From assembly GCA_029207755.1 (NCBI GenBank), contig JARCOQ010000005.1:63189414-63253413 (forward strand): 64,000 nucleotides of DNA, read 5' to 3'. The DNA comes from Chamaea fasciata (lineage: Eukaryota; Chordata; Aves; Passeriformes; Sylviidae). The position numbers were made by a program, and so were the translations under genes. Below the pieces are notes generated by a model. It had not been told where the DNA came from. It made no database searches and worked only from the letters and a program-made list of their open reading frames with translations. Shown here piece after piece: positions 23,105 to 37,539 of this stretch (within the stretch, counting starts at the first letter, position 1; each line of letters begins with the position of its first letter).

Positions 23105-26100
23105 TTGACCACTAATTTATATATACACATATCTGCAGAAGCAGACAGTTATTTTTCCCCGTGCTGCCTTTAAAATGAGAGAACAACAACTCTCTCCTTC
23201 CTGCACAGAGCTGACATGTTGATCTCTGGTGCAATTTAATGTGGTCTCTGCAGAGACATCACTATTTATCTCAGCAATCTCTCCAGGTTACCGTCTGTAC
23301 CTCCCACTTCTGTGAGTCCTGGTCCCTCTGAGCACATCCTCACCACTCCACAGACTCCCCACCCAAGTGCATGACTATGAATGTAGCAGTGATCACGCTC
23401 TGGGACTCATGAGCCACAAGGACATGGAGGGGGTTTGAAGATGCAGTGGGAAAGGCATAAGTAATGGACATTGGTTGGGTTAAGGGACCCTGGGATACTA
23501 AATGAGAACTCCTTGCACTATAAACCATGTACTCACTGCATTACTGACCCTGCATCTGCTCTCCCTGGACTGCAGGATAAAGCTGAATTTTTAAAGAACC
23601 TTCAAAATCAAGTCCCTGTCTTTGTCAAATAATATTGACCCTTACCATTATTTTCCCTACTTCTCCACATCTCCACAAACACAGTCTTTCCATCTCCACA
23701 AAGACACCACATTTCCACACCCTTCCATGTTCTCCTATTCCTGCCTCTTCTACCATGGACACAAAGCCACCCAGCATGGGAAAACAACATTGCAGTGACA
23801 ACAGAGGCACAAGTGTAGGGGAGTTTGAAGACCAAAGAGCAGGTGCTCACACATATGCTGGATGCCACAGGAATGCCAGTGAGCCCCAGCTGCACATGCC
23901 AGCTTGGCCAGTCAATGCTCAAGGTGAGAAGCATCTGAGAAACTGGCTGGGAATGAAGGTGAAGCAGCACTACAGTCACCCACAAAAACAAATGGCAATA
24001 AGCAGATAATCTTATTAAAGTAATCCTAGTCTTCTCACTGCATTTTGACACTGATGGTAATTGCTTTTGAAGTTAGATTTTCATGCTCCTGAGGACATTT
24101 TTTTTTTCTTTTATTGTATCATTACAGTCATTCTAATAATACCTATATATTCTTTGGGCTATAAAACTGCTTACAACCCCTAAACCAGACAGTATGTGTA
24201 TCAGTTGCTTATTCACAGTTAGCAGCCATTATGTTCTCTGGAAAGGCCTGGGACTGGGAAGCAGAGAACAAGGTTACCTTCCTGCATAGGGGACATAAGG
24301 TAAGGCAGGAAGAGGAAGGAGGAATTGTTTCTTCCCTGCTAACCACTGAAAGCATCTGGCTGTAAAACAGAAAAGGGAAGAGCTTTATGGGAAACTCTTA
24401 TCACATGTGTTCAGAAACTGTGAGAGCCTGAAAGGAGCAAAGAAGAGAGCTACAGCCAGGTCTCAGGGACTCTGGCAAGAGAAACAAGAGAAACCACCTC
24501 TTTTTTTTTTCTTTTTTTTTCCCCATTTGTGATTGAAGAGACCTGCATGGAACTTACTGCAACCCAAGAAGTCATGAAAATGCACAAGACTAAGGGCAGG
24601 TCTGGAGGAAGGAATCTGTCTGGAAGAGATGCTAAGAGCACCCTTACTTCGTCTTACCTGGTGTGATTAAGTTGCTTTATTCCCACAGCTACCTCATCCT
24701 ACATTGCGGTATATAAACCCCACCACTAGTGATGCAAAGCCTTGCTTATGGTTTCTGTGTATTTACTTTCAGGACAACAAGCGGGGACCCAGCTGAGGAT
24801 CAATCACAGCCCTGGAACAAGACAAGACTGAGATTTATTTTTTATATTGCTCAACACAGCAAGACAGTCCTTGTCCTGAAGAAATTACCAATCAACACAT
24901 AAAAGCTACTATAAATATTGGCAAAAATCTAATCAAATCACAGGGTCAGTACAAATCAGGAAGGAAATACTGATCATGATGAATTAAGTGAAAAACAAAC
25001 TGAGAGTGGAGAAGACAGAATGAAGGCCTGTCTTGACATCCAAAGGAATAAATTAGGCATCTGTTCTGAAGTATCCAGGAGAGCTGCTGCCACCAGGCCA
25101 GCCTGATGCTAGAGAGAGGTTTTCGTGGTTCAGACTCAAAAAGAGCATTTTCTCTCTGAAACCCTGGGGTCCAATATGTCTGATTGTCTGAGGGGTCAAA
25201 GGCCTTTTACAAAGGCAAGTAGGAAATGGTGGGATAATTTTTTAAAGGGCAGCAGAAAAGAGCTTCAAAAGGGGGCTCTCAAAGGAAGGGTGGCAACAGG
25301 AGGTTGTCCAGGTAAATAATCAAAAAGATAGGCTAGAATGTAAGCTATAAAATGTACCTTTCATCTTTATTTCATACTTCTCTACACACAAGTCAAAAAG
25401 AAGACATTTTATTTAGCCTTTTTGTCCTTCCTTAAATGTTAGCCGCTGCTTACTACTGCACTGAACCCACCTCCCACCTCTCATAATACCTTTTTCTGCC
25501 TTAGATTTACTCTCCCGTCATCTACCTTATTATGGGCTGCTTTGCTAGCCCTGGCCTAGTGTCTTGGCTAGGGTAGAAGGTTACAAGAAAAGGTGTTTTT
25601 GAAGTAGCTGATGATTAATTGATTTGATTTGATTTGATTTGAAGTCACAGTTACATTTGGGGGCTTTATTAGCATTATTGTTTCTGTAAAATTACATGGT
25701 GGCAGGCTCAAATTAAAGGATGTCTTTGAAAAAATATATAAAACATGATATAATGTACATTTCCCCCACTGGTTTCTATAGCAACAGCCTTTTCTCTGCA
25801 CTCAGAGCTGGGAATTTGCAGGGGGGAGATGAATAGCAGTGGCTCTGCCCTGCTCAGATCTTTCACTTCTGAGTACTCATGGGAAATTTTCCTCCCTTCA
25901 GTTTCTGTTATGTGGAGAAATAAAGACCACCAGCCAGATCTGCTTTGCAGACTACTCTGTATGTCTTGTAAAGCGGTGGGATGGATATTTACCACAGATA
26001 AGAAAGACTTTTTGCATTATTTCCATTTCCATGATGTGACTGTAAACTGGGGCATTGCTCCTGGCACAGTGCCTGATATGGGGAATATACATGGCAAGTG

Positions 26101-26364
26101 CTATGAACCAGCTGCTGCACTCAGGTTTGGTTAGAGCTAACTGTGAACCTTGACCAGCTCCACTGTCCCCTGTTCTTGTCATGGTCAGTCTGCGCCTGAG
26201 ATTTCTCAAAGAAACATTTCCTTTTGCATCATGACAACATCAGCCAAAGACCTTTCCTTGCCTCTACCATCACTGGTCATCCACAGTGAGCAGAACCACA
26301 CTAAGTCCCAGGCATCATGTTCCTAGAAAGTTCTTGACAGCTTGGAAGGAGACCAAGAACTAGC

Positions 26365-26387
26365 AAAAAAAAAAAAAAAAAAAAAAA
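26365..26387. repeat. A23 homopolymer
   Basis: Twenty-three consecutive A residues. I see no recognisable retroposed sequence or polyadenylation signal just upstream, so this is not obviously the tail of a processed pseudogene. Confidence 0.85.
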
Positions 26388-29300
26388 CAATTTATGGGCC
26401 TAAGGGGATTGACTTTAGTAAGCCTGAAGAAAACTCTGAAAGGGATAATTCTTTGCTATGCAGGCAAATAAACTCTGAGAGAGCCTGGCTGAAAACCCCA
26501 TGATGTGTTTGAGAGGTGGAGATGGCAACTGAGATAGCTCTTTTTTTAGAGTTGGACAGGGGAATAATTCAGTGGGAACAGGAGTATTAACCAGGAAAAT
26601 GTAGGCAAGACAGCAGAGCAGATTTTAGGGCAGTGAAATCTCTTGGAAAATTTTCTTAGAGATGTCAGGAGAATCCCATTAGGAAAACACTGGGAAAAAT
26701 ATTGAAACCTACATGGCCAGCAGGGGTAACCTGGTGTTGGCAGTGGGCTAGGCTGACTGAGCCAGTAGGTTATCTTTATCTCACACACTTGTTTCTGTGA
26801 TGGACCCTGAACCCAAGTCTGTTTCAAGGAAATTTCCTCAGACTGTCTGTCCTCACTGCACACTCTCAGTCCCACAAATGAGGGTTGGTAGTTCACCAGT
26901 CCCATCCCAGCAAACCACTTAACAACAGAGACAAGACCTCTTACGTCAGACCCTGGTTTTCAGAGCATTTCCACAAAGATCCCTGGATTGTTTGAGCAAA
27001 CATCTCCTTTGGCAAACAGTCTATGAACAGCTTTTTGAGCATTTGTTTATTGTTCAGAAGTATTTGATGACTGATTAATGCAAATGGGTCCTGAGCTTTA
27101 ACTGGGGTGGCTAAAGAACATTATAACATGAAAACAAGGACAAATGAGGTCACTGTGTTTCAGGACATCATGTAGCAAAGTAAAATAACATAAATGAAAA
27201 AAAATCCAACTTGAGTATGTGTCCTAGAGGCATTTCAGATGGACCATATTTATTCAAGAGTGTCCTCTCACAAGCACTGGGCTTTCAGCAGTTGGTATAG
27301 GACACTAATTCACACTTAAAAACCTTGAATTTTTTACACTTTTTCTTAAGAATATGCCCTGAGTCCATATTTTGCGGCTAAAAAGAAGCAAAACAAAAAA
27401 AACCTACAGTTTCCAGAGTTGTGGTGGATAAAGTGGTGGTGATGGATAATTCTAGCTGCAAGAAACAATTCCTTTACACACTGGGACCTTATCTAGAAAA
27501 CTGCACAATTCTATTACACTCAGACTTGTGGTCTGTGGTTCCACTGGGAACTAAAGCCACACAAACCACAAGAAACACATTCCCAACAGTGGAGCTGCAT
27601 CCTGCATTTCAGAACCCACTCGCATCAGGACTGTGACAGATTTCAACCAGTTCTTCAATGTCTTTGCAAAGCTTTCAGGAGTTTCAGAATGAAAGTAAGC
27701 TCAAGCTGGTAAAATAACTGTCTTAGGTAACATGGGTTTCTGTCTTATTCTTCAGGTCAGAGATCTAACCTCCCTACCAGTTTCCACAACCTTTACATAA
27801 ATCAGTGTCTTGGTTTCCCATCCCTGAGAGAAGGCAAATAGCACTCATGGGATAGCTGAGAGAGGATAAACATCCTCTGGATTGCGAGGCACTTGGGTAC
27901 CACAGTGATGGATAAACACGTTAAAAAGTGAAGAGGCAGACCGGAAACAAATATCACCTCAATCAGGAGATGAGCTACACAGGAGAGCAATTACACTCTG
28001 CATACTCCCTGATTTCCGCTCCACCTATAGGCTTGTTCTCTTCAGCATCTGCTGAGCTGGGAAGTCCTAAAAGCTACAGGATTAAAACGACACACTGGCA
28101 AGCCCCTGTCCCTCAACCACTACCTGTGTGCTAAGCAGAAGTGTGCGGTAGAAAGGTTTTAGCTCAGGGACCCTTGGGTGGATGCACAGCATACTATCTT
28201 CTCTCACCCTCTCTCTGCTGGAAAAATGAATGCCTCAGGAAAATCCAGCCTTGTTAAACACAACCTGAGGGGTTAGATGATGGCATGGGTAAGATCAGTG
28301 GCAGTGCTTTTGGCTGGTCCAGGGCAGAACATGTCATCTTTTCTGTCACAAAACAGTTTGTTCCTTGCTGGGTGGCTCATTGCCAAGGTAATAAATAGAA
28401 GTTTCTAAAAAGAAATGAAATAAAAAGGAAAAATAAACACAGACCAATGACTTGTTCTGCAAATTGACAGGAGACTTGCCTGAGGCAATGGATAAGGGGT
28501 GACAGGGATGAACAGCTCTCTTGTGGAGCCTTATTAAAGAGAGGAGCAGAGCTCTTCTCAGATACTCTTTATGAGATTCTGCCATCTGGGAGAGATCCAG
28601 ATTGCCAATTATCAGAGAGAACAATTCCAGCTGGCCACAACACTGTCAAGGCAGAAATTATCTCCTTACACAATGGCACTGACTCAGACTGCTTGCAACT
28701 TTTGTCAACTTTGGGGCAGTTACACAAGGTCTGCCGTAAGCCATAGTTGTATTTATTTGTATTATGGAGTCCTGCTCACAGACCAGGACCCCATTATTCC
28801 AGACAACATACAAATGCAAAACAAATATGAAATCCCAATGTGTGCAAACACCAGAGCAGAATCCTACTCATTATCTCCTGTACTCCACAGCATCTGCCTT
28901 ATGATATCCTATGATGGCTTCTGCCTGTTTCCTAGCAGTATCTTATTTGCAACCTAAAGTGAGAAGAAGCTGCTGTATGCAATATTAACCCACCACTTTC
29001 CTGGTTAACATCTGAGAGCTAATTATTCCAGTAGAGACCTTGGAACTACTACATTGTGGCAGTAGCCACACCAAGACCTAATATAATTCAGTAATGCTCC
29101 TCCTTCAGGTGGTCTTACTGGAACAGAGAAAGCAAGTGTAAGGATTATACACTGCTTCCAAAAAGCTCTCAGAATGGGTAAATTCTTTATTATTTTTGCA
29201 CTGGTTCCTTGCAGTGTTTCCCAGCTGTCCTTGCTAAGGAGACTTCTCTTTTTCTCTTAGGCAAACAGCATCTTTGTGGCACGTTGCAGTCCAGTTGTTG

Positions 29301-30420
29301 TGCCAGCTCCAAGCCAGCTGTGGTCCATGGTTGTTCAGACCTAGTTCTGGACTGTGTCCTGAGACAGGCAGAGAAGCTCTCTTACACCAGGCTACTGTGA
29401 AATCTGAATCAGGGCAGGGCGAGCAAGTGAGGCAGCCATGCTGGCACTGCCAAGTCATGGCAAAGGCCTGCTGACTGCCCTTTCCTTAGGTGGCCAGATG
29501 ATATCTCAAGGAATGTCAGCCCCTCTCCTGCCTGTGATCTGGGACCTCCCACAGATCTCAGGAGAGAGAAATGCATCATATACTGCCATGAGCAGGGTAT
29601 GTACCCACTTTTGAAATACCAGTTGATGGAACAGACATTTTTAGCCACCTACAGAATTTAAATCTGAAAGCAGTGAAATAGCACAGAGACTCCTCAGTGA
29701 CCCCTTTGTAGAGCTGTAGCCCATGCAAGAGCTGTTATTTCACCTTGATCTCCCAGAGAGGAATACTTCCAGCACACGCTTTGACAAAACAGTTCACAGT
29801 ACCCTAAACCTTTGTTTCCTCCCTCCACAGGATGATCACTGGAGAAAGGGCTGCCCTTGCATGGTAAAACCCTCGCAGATGAAAAAGAATCCAGACAATG
29901 GAGAGAACCCAGGTAGCAGGAGGACACTGTGCTCTGCTAGACAGTGAGCAGATGTGTAAGAAATGAACACCCTTGGTTCAAAGGAGAGCCTTATGGATGT
30001 TTTCTGTCCCTTCTCAGGACTTCACATCTACCACAATGAATTTTCTCTTTTCGGACAAGAATTCTGCCGAAGAGGAAAATGACTGAAAGCACCTCATTAA
30101 TTAAGGAGCCTTGAGTTTTGATGATTTTCCATGAAACTTCAGACTCTGAATCGACTTTTGACAATTAAATGAGCTTAGGATCACTCAAGAACTTTTTCAG
30201 CTTCATCCGAATTTTTTGAGTGAAGAAGGAACATTTAAGAACTGAGATTTATGAGGGGGAAATGTTATTCTGAAAGAAATTTCCACTAAAAAGAAAACTG
30301 AAAAAATAAGTGACTTTGCCTGACAGGTGCTTTAGTAGTGAAGGTTTTCTTAGTAAAGCAAGAAATGAGAAGCCCTTCTGCTTTCCCACTCATTTATATT
30401 AGGGGGAAAAAAAATGCGTG

Positions 30421-30423
<3 letters not shown>

Positions 30424-30457
<34 letters not shown>
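30424..30457. repeat. (GA)17 microsatellite
   Basis: An uninterrupted GA repeat of 34 bases. It matches the GAGA-type purine/pyrimidine class, and length variation is likely. Confidence 0.93.
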
Positions 30458-30462
<5 letters not shown>

Positions 30463-33400
30463 TTTCTGTTTCTTAAAAGAACTGAGAAAAGGAGTGTATT
30501 CCAAAGTGAAATATTTGGTTTCCATTTTTTCCCATGGTATCTTTCTGTCAACCAGGAACTAAAAGAAAATGGAGGGTGGAACTCCAAACATAATCTATGC
30601 CCCCCACCTGCATTTGGCTGGCTCTGTATTCCTTACCTCTGTCTTCTACCTCGATGGCTATAGGAGAATATGAAGCAAGAACATATAAAGCAGCCAGTTT
30701 TGTTTTGACTAGAGGTATGTGGGATGCTTCAGGATCCCAACACAAAAGAATATCATTAGCAAGTGAGTGATAAAACTATCTCTAAATTAGTTCTATGTTT
30801 TGTGTCAGACACTGTTCTTAACTAGAAAGATCCTGTCCTCTTTTATTCCACTCCAACTTTTTGCAAAAAAGCCCAGAAGGGAAAGAGAGTACCTGGCATT
30901 TCTAGCCCTGGTAAACTTCAGATGAAAGCTTCCTCTTTTTTCTGCCTAGCCAGAATCAAGAGGAAATCAAATGGTTCTGTTGAATTGTGCTGATACTGCC
31001 AGATACTTCCCCATTTTACATGTCAGACTTGTGCTCTGGCTGTCGTCATCACCTGCATGTTGTTGCATACTGTAGTGCCATGATTGTGCCTTGTTGATGG
31101 CTTTTAGTCCATGACCTTTGATGTATGCTCAAGCCTGCAACCAGAGTCTCCACAGATACAGACAGAGTTTCCACAGCTTATTCCCTTGTGGCATGTCTAG
31201 GGAGGTGGCTGAGGGGACAAAGGCTTTTTGTATACATGGCACAGTGAATCTTCTCTGCAATATGTTGTGTTCCATCTCAGAAAGCCATCAGATGTCATTT
31301 CATGCCATGTCACACAGACAGCAACAAATTACTGCCAGAACTGAGGGCTTTCCCCTGTCCTGTCCTGCTTCACACAAGTCAACATTGGTGCCAGGCAAAG
31401 CATTAGAAATTGTACAGTAAAGAGCCTAGATTACAGGAATCTTTCTGAATTTCCAGGCCACAGTCCTTATCTTGTCCATGTCTCATACCAGACAGAACAG
31501 TTTTGGTCTGCGGAGAAATGAAATTTTTGATAATACCCTAGAAAGGGACTTGTGATATGCTACAACAGATGCATGGCATCTTCCAACAAGTCCACTGTGG
31601 AGCACCAGACCACCCGAGAAATAAGTGTACAGCCAGCCAAAATGGCTTTAACTTCAAAAGTGAGAAGTCAAGTGAGAGCACTTTGGAAGCCTTGCAGTGC
31701 TACACCAGGGCAGTTATGCAGGACTCACTTGATAAACAGTGCTGTATTCAAACCGTTTGGTTCTGGGGTACTTACAGAAAAGCACAGTTGAGCCCAGAGT
31801 TTAGGGTCAGTAGCCTCAGAGGGACCAGACTATGCTGGCACAACACTAACAGGCTTGCAGGGTAAGTTTAGGGACAAACTGATTTTTGAGGCCATGCCAG
31901 CAAGGCAGCGACCTCACAAAGGCCTGAAACATGATAACTGGTCCCCCAGTGGTCCGCTGTGACAGGAAACGTCAGAGGCTTATGCCTTGACATGACTCCA
32001 GCTGAATACGGGCATTAAGCCAGAAACTGTGGGATGTGCTGCCTGCCCTCTTTGCCAGGAGCTGAGTATGTCAAAAAAGGTCAGGACAAGGGTGACAGGA
32101 GTCAATCTTCAGGTTACCCCAACACAGTTAAAGACAATTTACTTCCTGAAGCCTCGAAGGGGCAGAGAAGAGAAAACACAAAAAAGTGGGGAAAATGGGA
32201 AGAATTAAGCAGATTGGGCTGTCACAGGATGAAGTCTGTCCTGTGGACAGGAAATGTCTTTTTGGGATAGTTTTTAAAGTTTCATTTCATGCCTGTGTTC
32301 CAGAGACCAGAGGCAAAAGCCTGACTATTTTTAAAGATAAGTTTGACGCATTATGAAGGACCTTGTGTGACATGATAGGATGTTGGAGTCAGGAAATGGA
32401 CACCCTGACCCAGGAGAGGCATTCCAACCCTGTGCTCCTGAGCTCGGGTTCTGGCCATCTGCAGGCTTCACTCTCTTTCTCAGGAGGAGACAGGAAAAAA
32501 AATTTAAAAACCCCAAAAGCCAAACCTTTCATTTTACTCAAACAGAAGTAATTCAGAGGGAAACAGGAAACTTTGGGAAGCAAACTCAGATGAGCAAAAA
32601 AATACCTAAGGGTGTGTGCCTGTCAGATGTCCCCTTTAACTGAGTAGTAGTGCTATTCCTGGGATCTGGGGTTTGACATCAGGCCAGCAGTAGTAGCTGG
32701 CACCAATGGCCTATGACTTGCTGGGTTGATGCGAAAGCAAGGTAAAAAGCCCATGCAAGCTATTCCCAAAGTCTGTGCCTCCAATTAGGCTGTGAAAACA
32801 TGTTGCCAGGGTGAGCCCATGCTAACCCATGTAATCTGATGCACGCCCAAAAAGCTGGAGGTGTCGATCCTGAATGTTAAACAAAAACACTGGAAACTAA
32901 TACCCCAAATTTAGTCTTTTATATTTGACCACAAAAGTTGAGAAGCTGAACGATGGTTAAAGAGACAACTGACGTGTTGGAAGTATAATGTCTCATCCTT
33001 GGCTAGAAGTCTTGACTCCTTTCCCCAGCCTGGGGACCACAGCTTCAGAGTTCTTGCCTCGTCACAGAAACAGCAAATGCATACTTAGCCAAAGGGACAC
33101 TACAAAACAGAAGCCACCAAGAAAGCTGGGAGAGTTTCCCACCTGGACAATCACAGTCTCCAATGTTCTGCTAGGAGGTGGAGTGACCCAAGCCTCTGCC
33201 CTGCAGAGAAGATACTGTTTGGGAGATTCCTTCTTGATGTTCCTTTTTTGCTCCACTCCATCAGGATTTATTCTGCCTCCATCTTCCCTTCTTCTCTGGT
33301 CCACTATCCACTCCCACCCTGACATAAAAGAAAGGGCTTTAAGGTGGAAGCTGTGTTATAGAATTTACAAAATCAAATGCTCAGAAGCAAGAGACATCTT

Positions 33401-34410
33401 GGTCATGATTGTATTAAAAATTAAATGGTACCCGGTTGTGTTCCCAGACTCCAGAACTGAATCACCCACTCTTAAATTGTAGTACATTCCCTGTCACTTT
33501 TTGACCTAGACCAAGGAGGGGTCCTACCAGATAATGCCTTTAAACAGTCTGTGATTTAGCCCAGACCAGGAACAATTCTTCATAAGGAGTTTGCAGACAG
33601 CCACATTCTTCTGGAGGGTAATGCAGTTTAATGTAAGTAAATGCAGACCTTTCCATTCCAGTTGGTTTCAGTGCCAAAGAAAGATCCTACATTTAGTTTT
33701 TAGTACAGCTGTAGCCTACAGTATTGTTCAAGGAGCAGGATAGAAAAGGCTACAGGGTTTGGAAATACCTCTTGTGCAACCTGCTTATAGTGTGAAACAA
33801 CATCATCCTTCACATCTCTGTGACAAAGCTTTGGCTGCTTTCTTCATCTCTATCTCTGTTTATTAAATGGCTCATTGCCAAACTCAGGGGATTAAAATAC
33901 AACAGGCATGAAGCTTAACTTTTTGGAAGGTACAGCAGAGAAACAGCAGCACATTTCTACATCTAGGGCTCTGGAGTAACAAAAAATATATGTAGTGGGG
34001 AGGAGGAAAGGAAGACTGCTCAAAAAGAAACGAGGTGTGAGGGCTAGTCACACAGGGCTAGGTTGCTGACTCTAACCACGGGTCAGGGGTTTCATGCCAA
34101 TTTACACTGCTGAGCTGATGCTATTCAAAAAGCCTAAATGTACTTGCAAGTCAAATTACAGACTTTCAGCTCCATTCATCTTCTGCATCAGAAGTACTTG
34201 GAGCACAACAGCAGTAAATTAGTGCCAGCTCTCCCACTGAGATAATTCAGAGGATCTTTTCCTGCCCAGCAGGGTCTGATTTTTCATGTAGATTCCATAT
34301 TGTGATTAACATGGAGGCATTTTCTCATTTAACAGGAGAAAAAGAACCCCAAAAATACTCAAAAATCTTCAACAAATAGGGCTTTTTTGGGGAAAACTTG
34401 CTTTGTTTCT

Positions 34411-34740
34411 TCTTCTCTTCTCTTCTCTTCTCTTCTCTTCTCTTCTCTTCTCTTCTCTTCTCTTCTCTTCTCTTCTCTTCTCTTCTCTTCTCTTCTCTTC
34501 TCTTCTCTTCTCTTCTCTTCTCTTCTCTCCTCTCCTCTCCTCTCCTCTCCTCTCCTCTCCTCTCCTCTCCTCTCCTCTCCTCTCCTCTCCTCTCCTCTCC
34601 TCTCCTCTCCTCTCCTCTCCTCTCCTCTCCTCTCCTCTCCTCTCCTCTCCTCTCCTCTCCTCTCCTCTCCTCTCCTCTCCTCTCCTCTCCTCTCCTCTCC
34701 TCTCCTCTCCTCTCCTCTCCTCTCCTCTCCTCTCCTCTCC
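34411..34740. repeat. Two-phase pentanucleotide satellite: 23 x TCTTC then 43 x TCTCC
   Basis: Bases 34411-34525 are 23 perfect TCTTC units and 34526-34740 are 43 perfect TCTCC units, with one abrupt switch and no interruptions. The strand is pure pyrimidine for 330 bases, so the duplex is a homopurine/homopyrimidine tract capable in principle of triplex (H-DNA) structure. All three forward frames are open and give false [10 protein letters not shown] proteins. Confidence 0.97.
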
Positions 34741-37539
34741 TCTTCCCTTCCCTTTCTCAGTAAACTATTAATTCAAATGAAAAACTGGGCCAGCAATGGG
34801 CAATGATCCAAAGAGATTGATTGATCCACCCTATTTCACCCTCACATCCCTTTTGGGGTACATGTACCTTCTGAGTGAGGCTTGTCAATCACCTTGGTAC
34901 TTGATATTGTCCCTACCTCCCACACTACTGATTAGTGTCACTCACTGAATGAGCAGAGAGGGCGCGGAGGCAGATTCTGCCAGCAGCAAGAAGCTTCCTT
35001 CAAATCAAACTTGTGAAATACAGCCTAAGATTCATGCCATGTAGGTGGAGGGAGGAGGAGAGGAAAACATCTTTTCCTTGAAGGACTCATGGCTTCATGT
35101 CTGCTTTTATTTCTTGTAAAAAAGAAACCGTCTAGTTTAAGGAGGAGAAGAGAAAAGGTAGATTGGTTTTTAGGACCACTGTGTGGTGCCTTGGTAGTAA
35201 AATAGCACAGGCTGAAGGGGTGAGGGATATACCAGGAAACTGCACTACTGGTGGAGGGTCTCTGTGAAAGCAGGTCATCTATATACATGTACCAGAGACA
35301 GCTGGATTGTTTTTATGGAATTTTTTCCACATGGCAGGAGCCCAAGGGACTCTGCAATATTGTAGAGAGGTAGGGAAGAAAGAAGGCGAGGAGTGGGAGG
35401 CTGGTTTTCACGTCTGTATGTTGACAGCCAACATCTTGGAAGCTCGATGGAGAAGTTTTCTGCTAAATGTTGGCCCAAGAAGGGGTGACATGTGGTGGCT
35501 AGAAATGGTGTGGAGCTGCAAAGAACTAAACTGGAATCTCTCCAAAGCCTGAGCATGCCTGGGAATTGGAGCTGTGTTCACATACTGTGAAGGGTTAATT
35601 TGGATGTTATGGAATTGAAAGGGGGGTTGGAAGGTCCTAAATCTTATCCAGTTGAGAATGAAGAACAGGAATTATACCTCAGACTGGGGTGTGACAGAAA
35701 TATCTGTGTTGCATAGTGGTTATTCAGTGCATTTGGATGCAGGACTTATCTGGAGTAGGACAGAGACTTACCTGTATGGCATGGGTTCCACCTTCTGCAA
35801 AACTAGGCTGTTAATATTGCTGAAATAGGCACAGTGAGGCTTAGGAATGCTTGCAAAAGGGTCCAGGAGAGCCCTAATACCCCAAAGTCAAACAACAGTG
35901 AGCTCCCAGCACTTCCACTGATGGCAGTGAGAGTTGAATGGAGGAAGGGAGTGGGGGAGGTTTGCAATGGAGTTGGACTGGGCTTTTAAAAGAGCCATAT
36001 CATTGGAGTGTCATGAGTTCTGACATCTGTGGGATGAGGAGCCTGGACAGGTAAATTTTGAAGTGAGAAAGGAAGCCTTAAGGGGAGAGGATGTAAAAGG
36101 CAATGGAGGGCTGGGAGATAGCTCTTAAGGGTAGGGACAGATGCTCCTGCAGTCATTCAGGGGAAAGAGAGTACTTGGAGCAGTAGCTGCCCTTCCCAGC
36201 ATTAGTCATCAGCCCCTAGCCAAAGTCTGTCAGGAGCTCCAGCCAGCTTCAACAGCCCTGGTAGAGGTAAGGGGAGTGGCAGGAGCAGAGCTGCCCTGTG
36301 CCTGTCCTGCCTACACCCAGGCCCACCTCCTCTGTCCTCTCATAAAAGCAGCAGATCCTGGGCTAACCTGGCACATGGACTTCTACCCCCTTCTTGGGGC
36401 ACTAACTACAACTCACAAACCCACCAGTACCATTAAAAGGCCATTATATGAATACATACAATTAGGGATTACAACACAGCTTGATTCTGCACCCTCTGAC
36501 ACTGCCAACAAAGCCCTGCTCAGGCAGGAGTCCTTTTCAAGGCATGGATGGAGTTCTCCACATGATGTTCACACTTTCAGGAACTGATCATTTAGCTGCC
36601 AAACAAAAGCCATACAGCTGGATTCCATGCACAAATTACTCCATCTAGAAATAGGTGTCCAATTAAGGCAAAAGATGCTTCCAAAAATCACTTTGTTTCC
36701 TACAGTTTAGAAGCCTTCTGGGTTTTTTTTGTTGTTATTGTTTTTTGTTTGTTTTTGTGTTTTAACTGAACTTTCATGTTAATCAGTTTGGAGTTGGTTT
36801 ATTTTTAACTGAGTTTGTAAATTCCTACACACTAAGCCCCCAATACAGAAAGAACAGAATCTGCTATTAATTTTTTTTATTTGCAGAACAGCTATCACAT
36901 TTTCCACTCCATCTTTTGTCACAAAGCCTTTCATGCCATTGTAATTCAATAAACTTAAGATCTGTTTTTAAGGGAAGCTGCAGCACTCAAGATCCAACAC
37001 CAAGCAGGAAGGACCTGTGAGTTTCTGAGTGCTCTTAAGGACAAACAAGAGAGGTAAAAAGTTTTAAGATTAGGTTAGTGCAATGATCTAGTTTACACCC
37101 CTGATGATGTACATCCAACAGTCAAACAATTGACCTCTAATGGGGAAAAAAGAATGAGAGTTCACAAAACAGACTGTTCTGCCCAGCAGAGATTCCTACA
37201 GTCTCATGGAAAATCTTTCCTTGGAGCTGGAGAGGACAACAGGAGACATGGAGAAAGGAAGGGGAAGGTGCTTAGGGCAGGTTCATGTCAGGCACGTGTG
37301 ATTTCTTGGTCTGTTTTGGTGCCACATCTTTCTTCTGACCTCATCCGTGTTCAATGGCTCAGGACTACCACTCTTCAGTAAATGCTGGAGTTTGATGGAG
37401 AGGATGGTGCCCATCCTCCCCAGGCCTCCAGGAACTGAAAAGCCTCCTGGAAAAGCAAGTTTTGCCAGAGTGTCGGGCTGGAGTTGTCCAGCTGGTTTGG
37501 CACTGGGTTTCATCAGGATTTACACCCTCTCGCATTTCA
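34741..37539. other. Spacer, nothing recognised
   Basis: No exon or repeat family was recognised. The frame at 36141-36587 (+, 148 codons) has no known motif. A T/G-rich low-complexity run lies at 36721-36770. Confidence 0.4.

Larger units (their letters stand above)
22200..34410. other. Convergent RASD2-MB spacer, left part
   Basis: No gene was recognised on either strand. It holds an ATCT microsatellite, an A23 run, a GATTT repeat (about 25616-25641), a GA repeat and many short chance frames. An exon-like stretch ends at a near-perfect donor at 31861 (see findings). A TATATAAA near 24710 lacks supporting context. Confidence 0.4.

Noticed and set aside
24660..24830. TATATAAACCCC at about 24710 as a promoter, with CTTTCAG downstream
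   Set aside because: A single TATA match in AT-rich DNA without an initiator, CpG content or coding exon to serve.
26365..26387. A23 run as the tail of a processed pseudogene or SINE
   Set aside because: No recognisable retrocopied sequence, polyadenylation signal or target duplication in the adjacent bases.
32988..33482. 164-codon + frame
   Set aside because: No recognised domain and no conservation evidence available; the ATG and flanks look arbitrary.
34387..34806. Three overlapping forward frames of about 120-139 codons ([10 protein letters not shown])
   Set aside because: They are translations of the pentanucleotide satellite. A five-base unit without stops is open in every frame.
36141..36587. 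148-codon + frame
   Set aside because: No recognisable motif or codon pattern; treated as chance.
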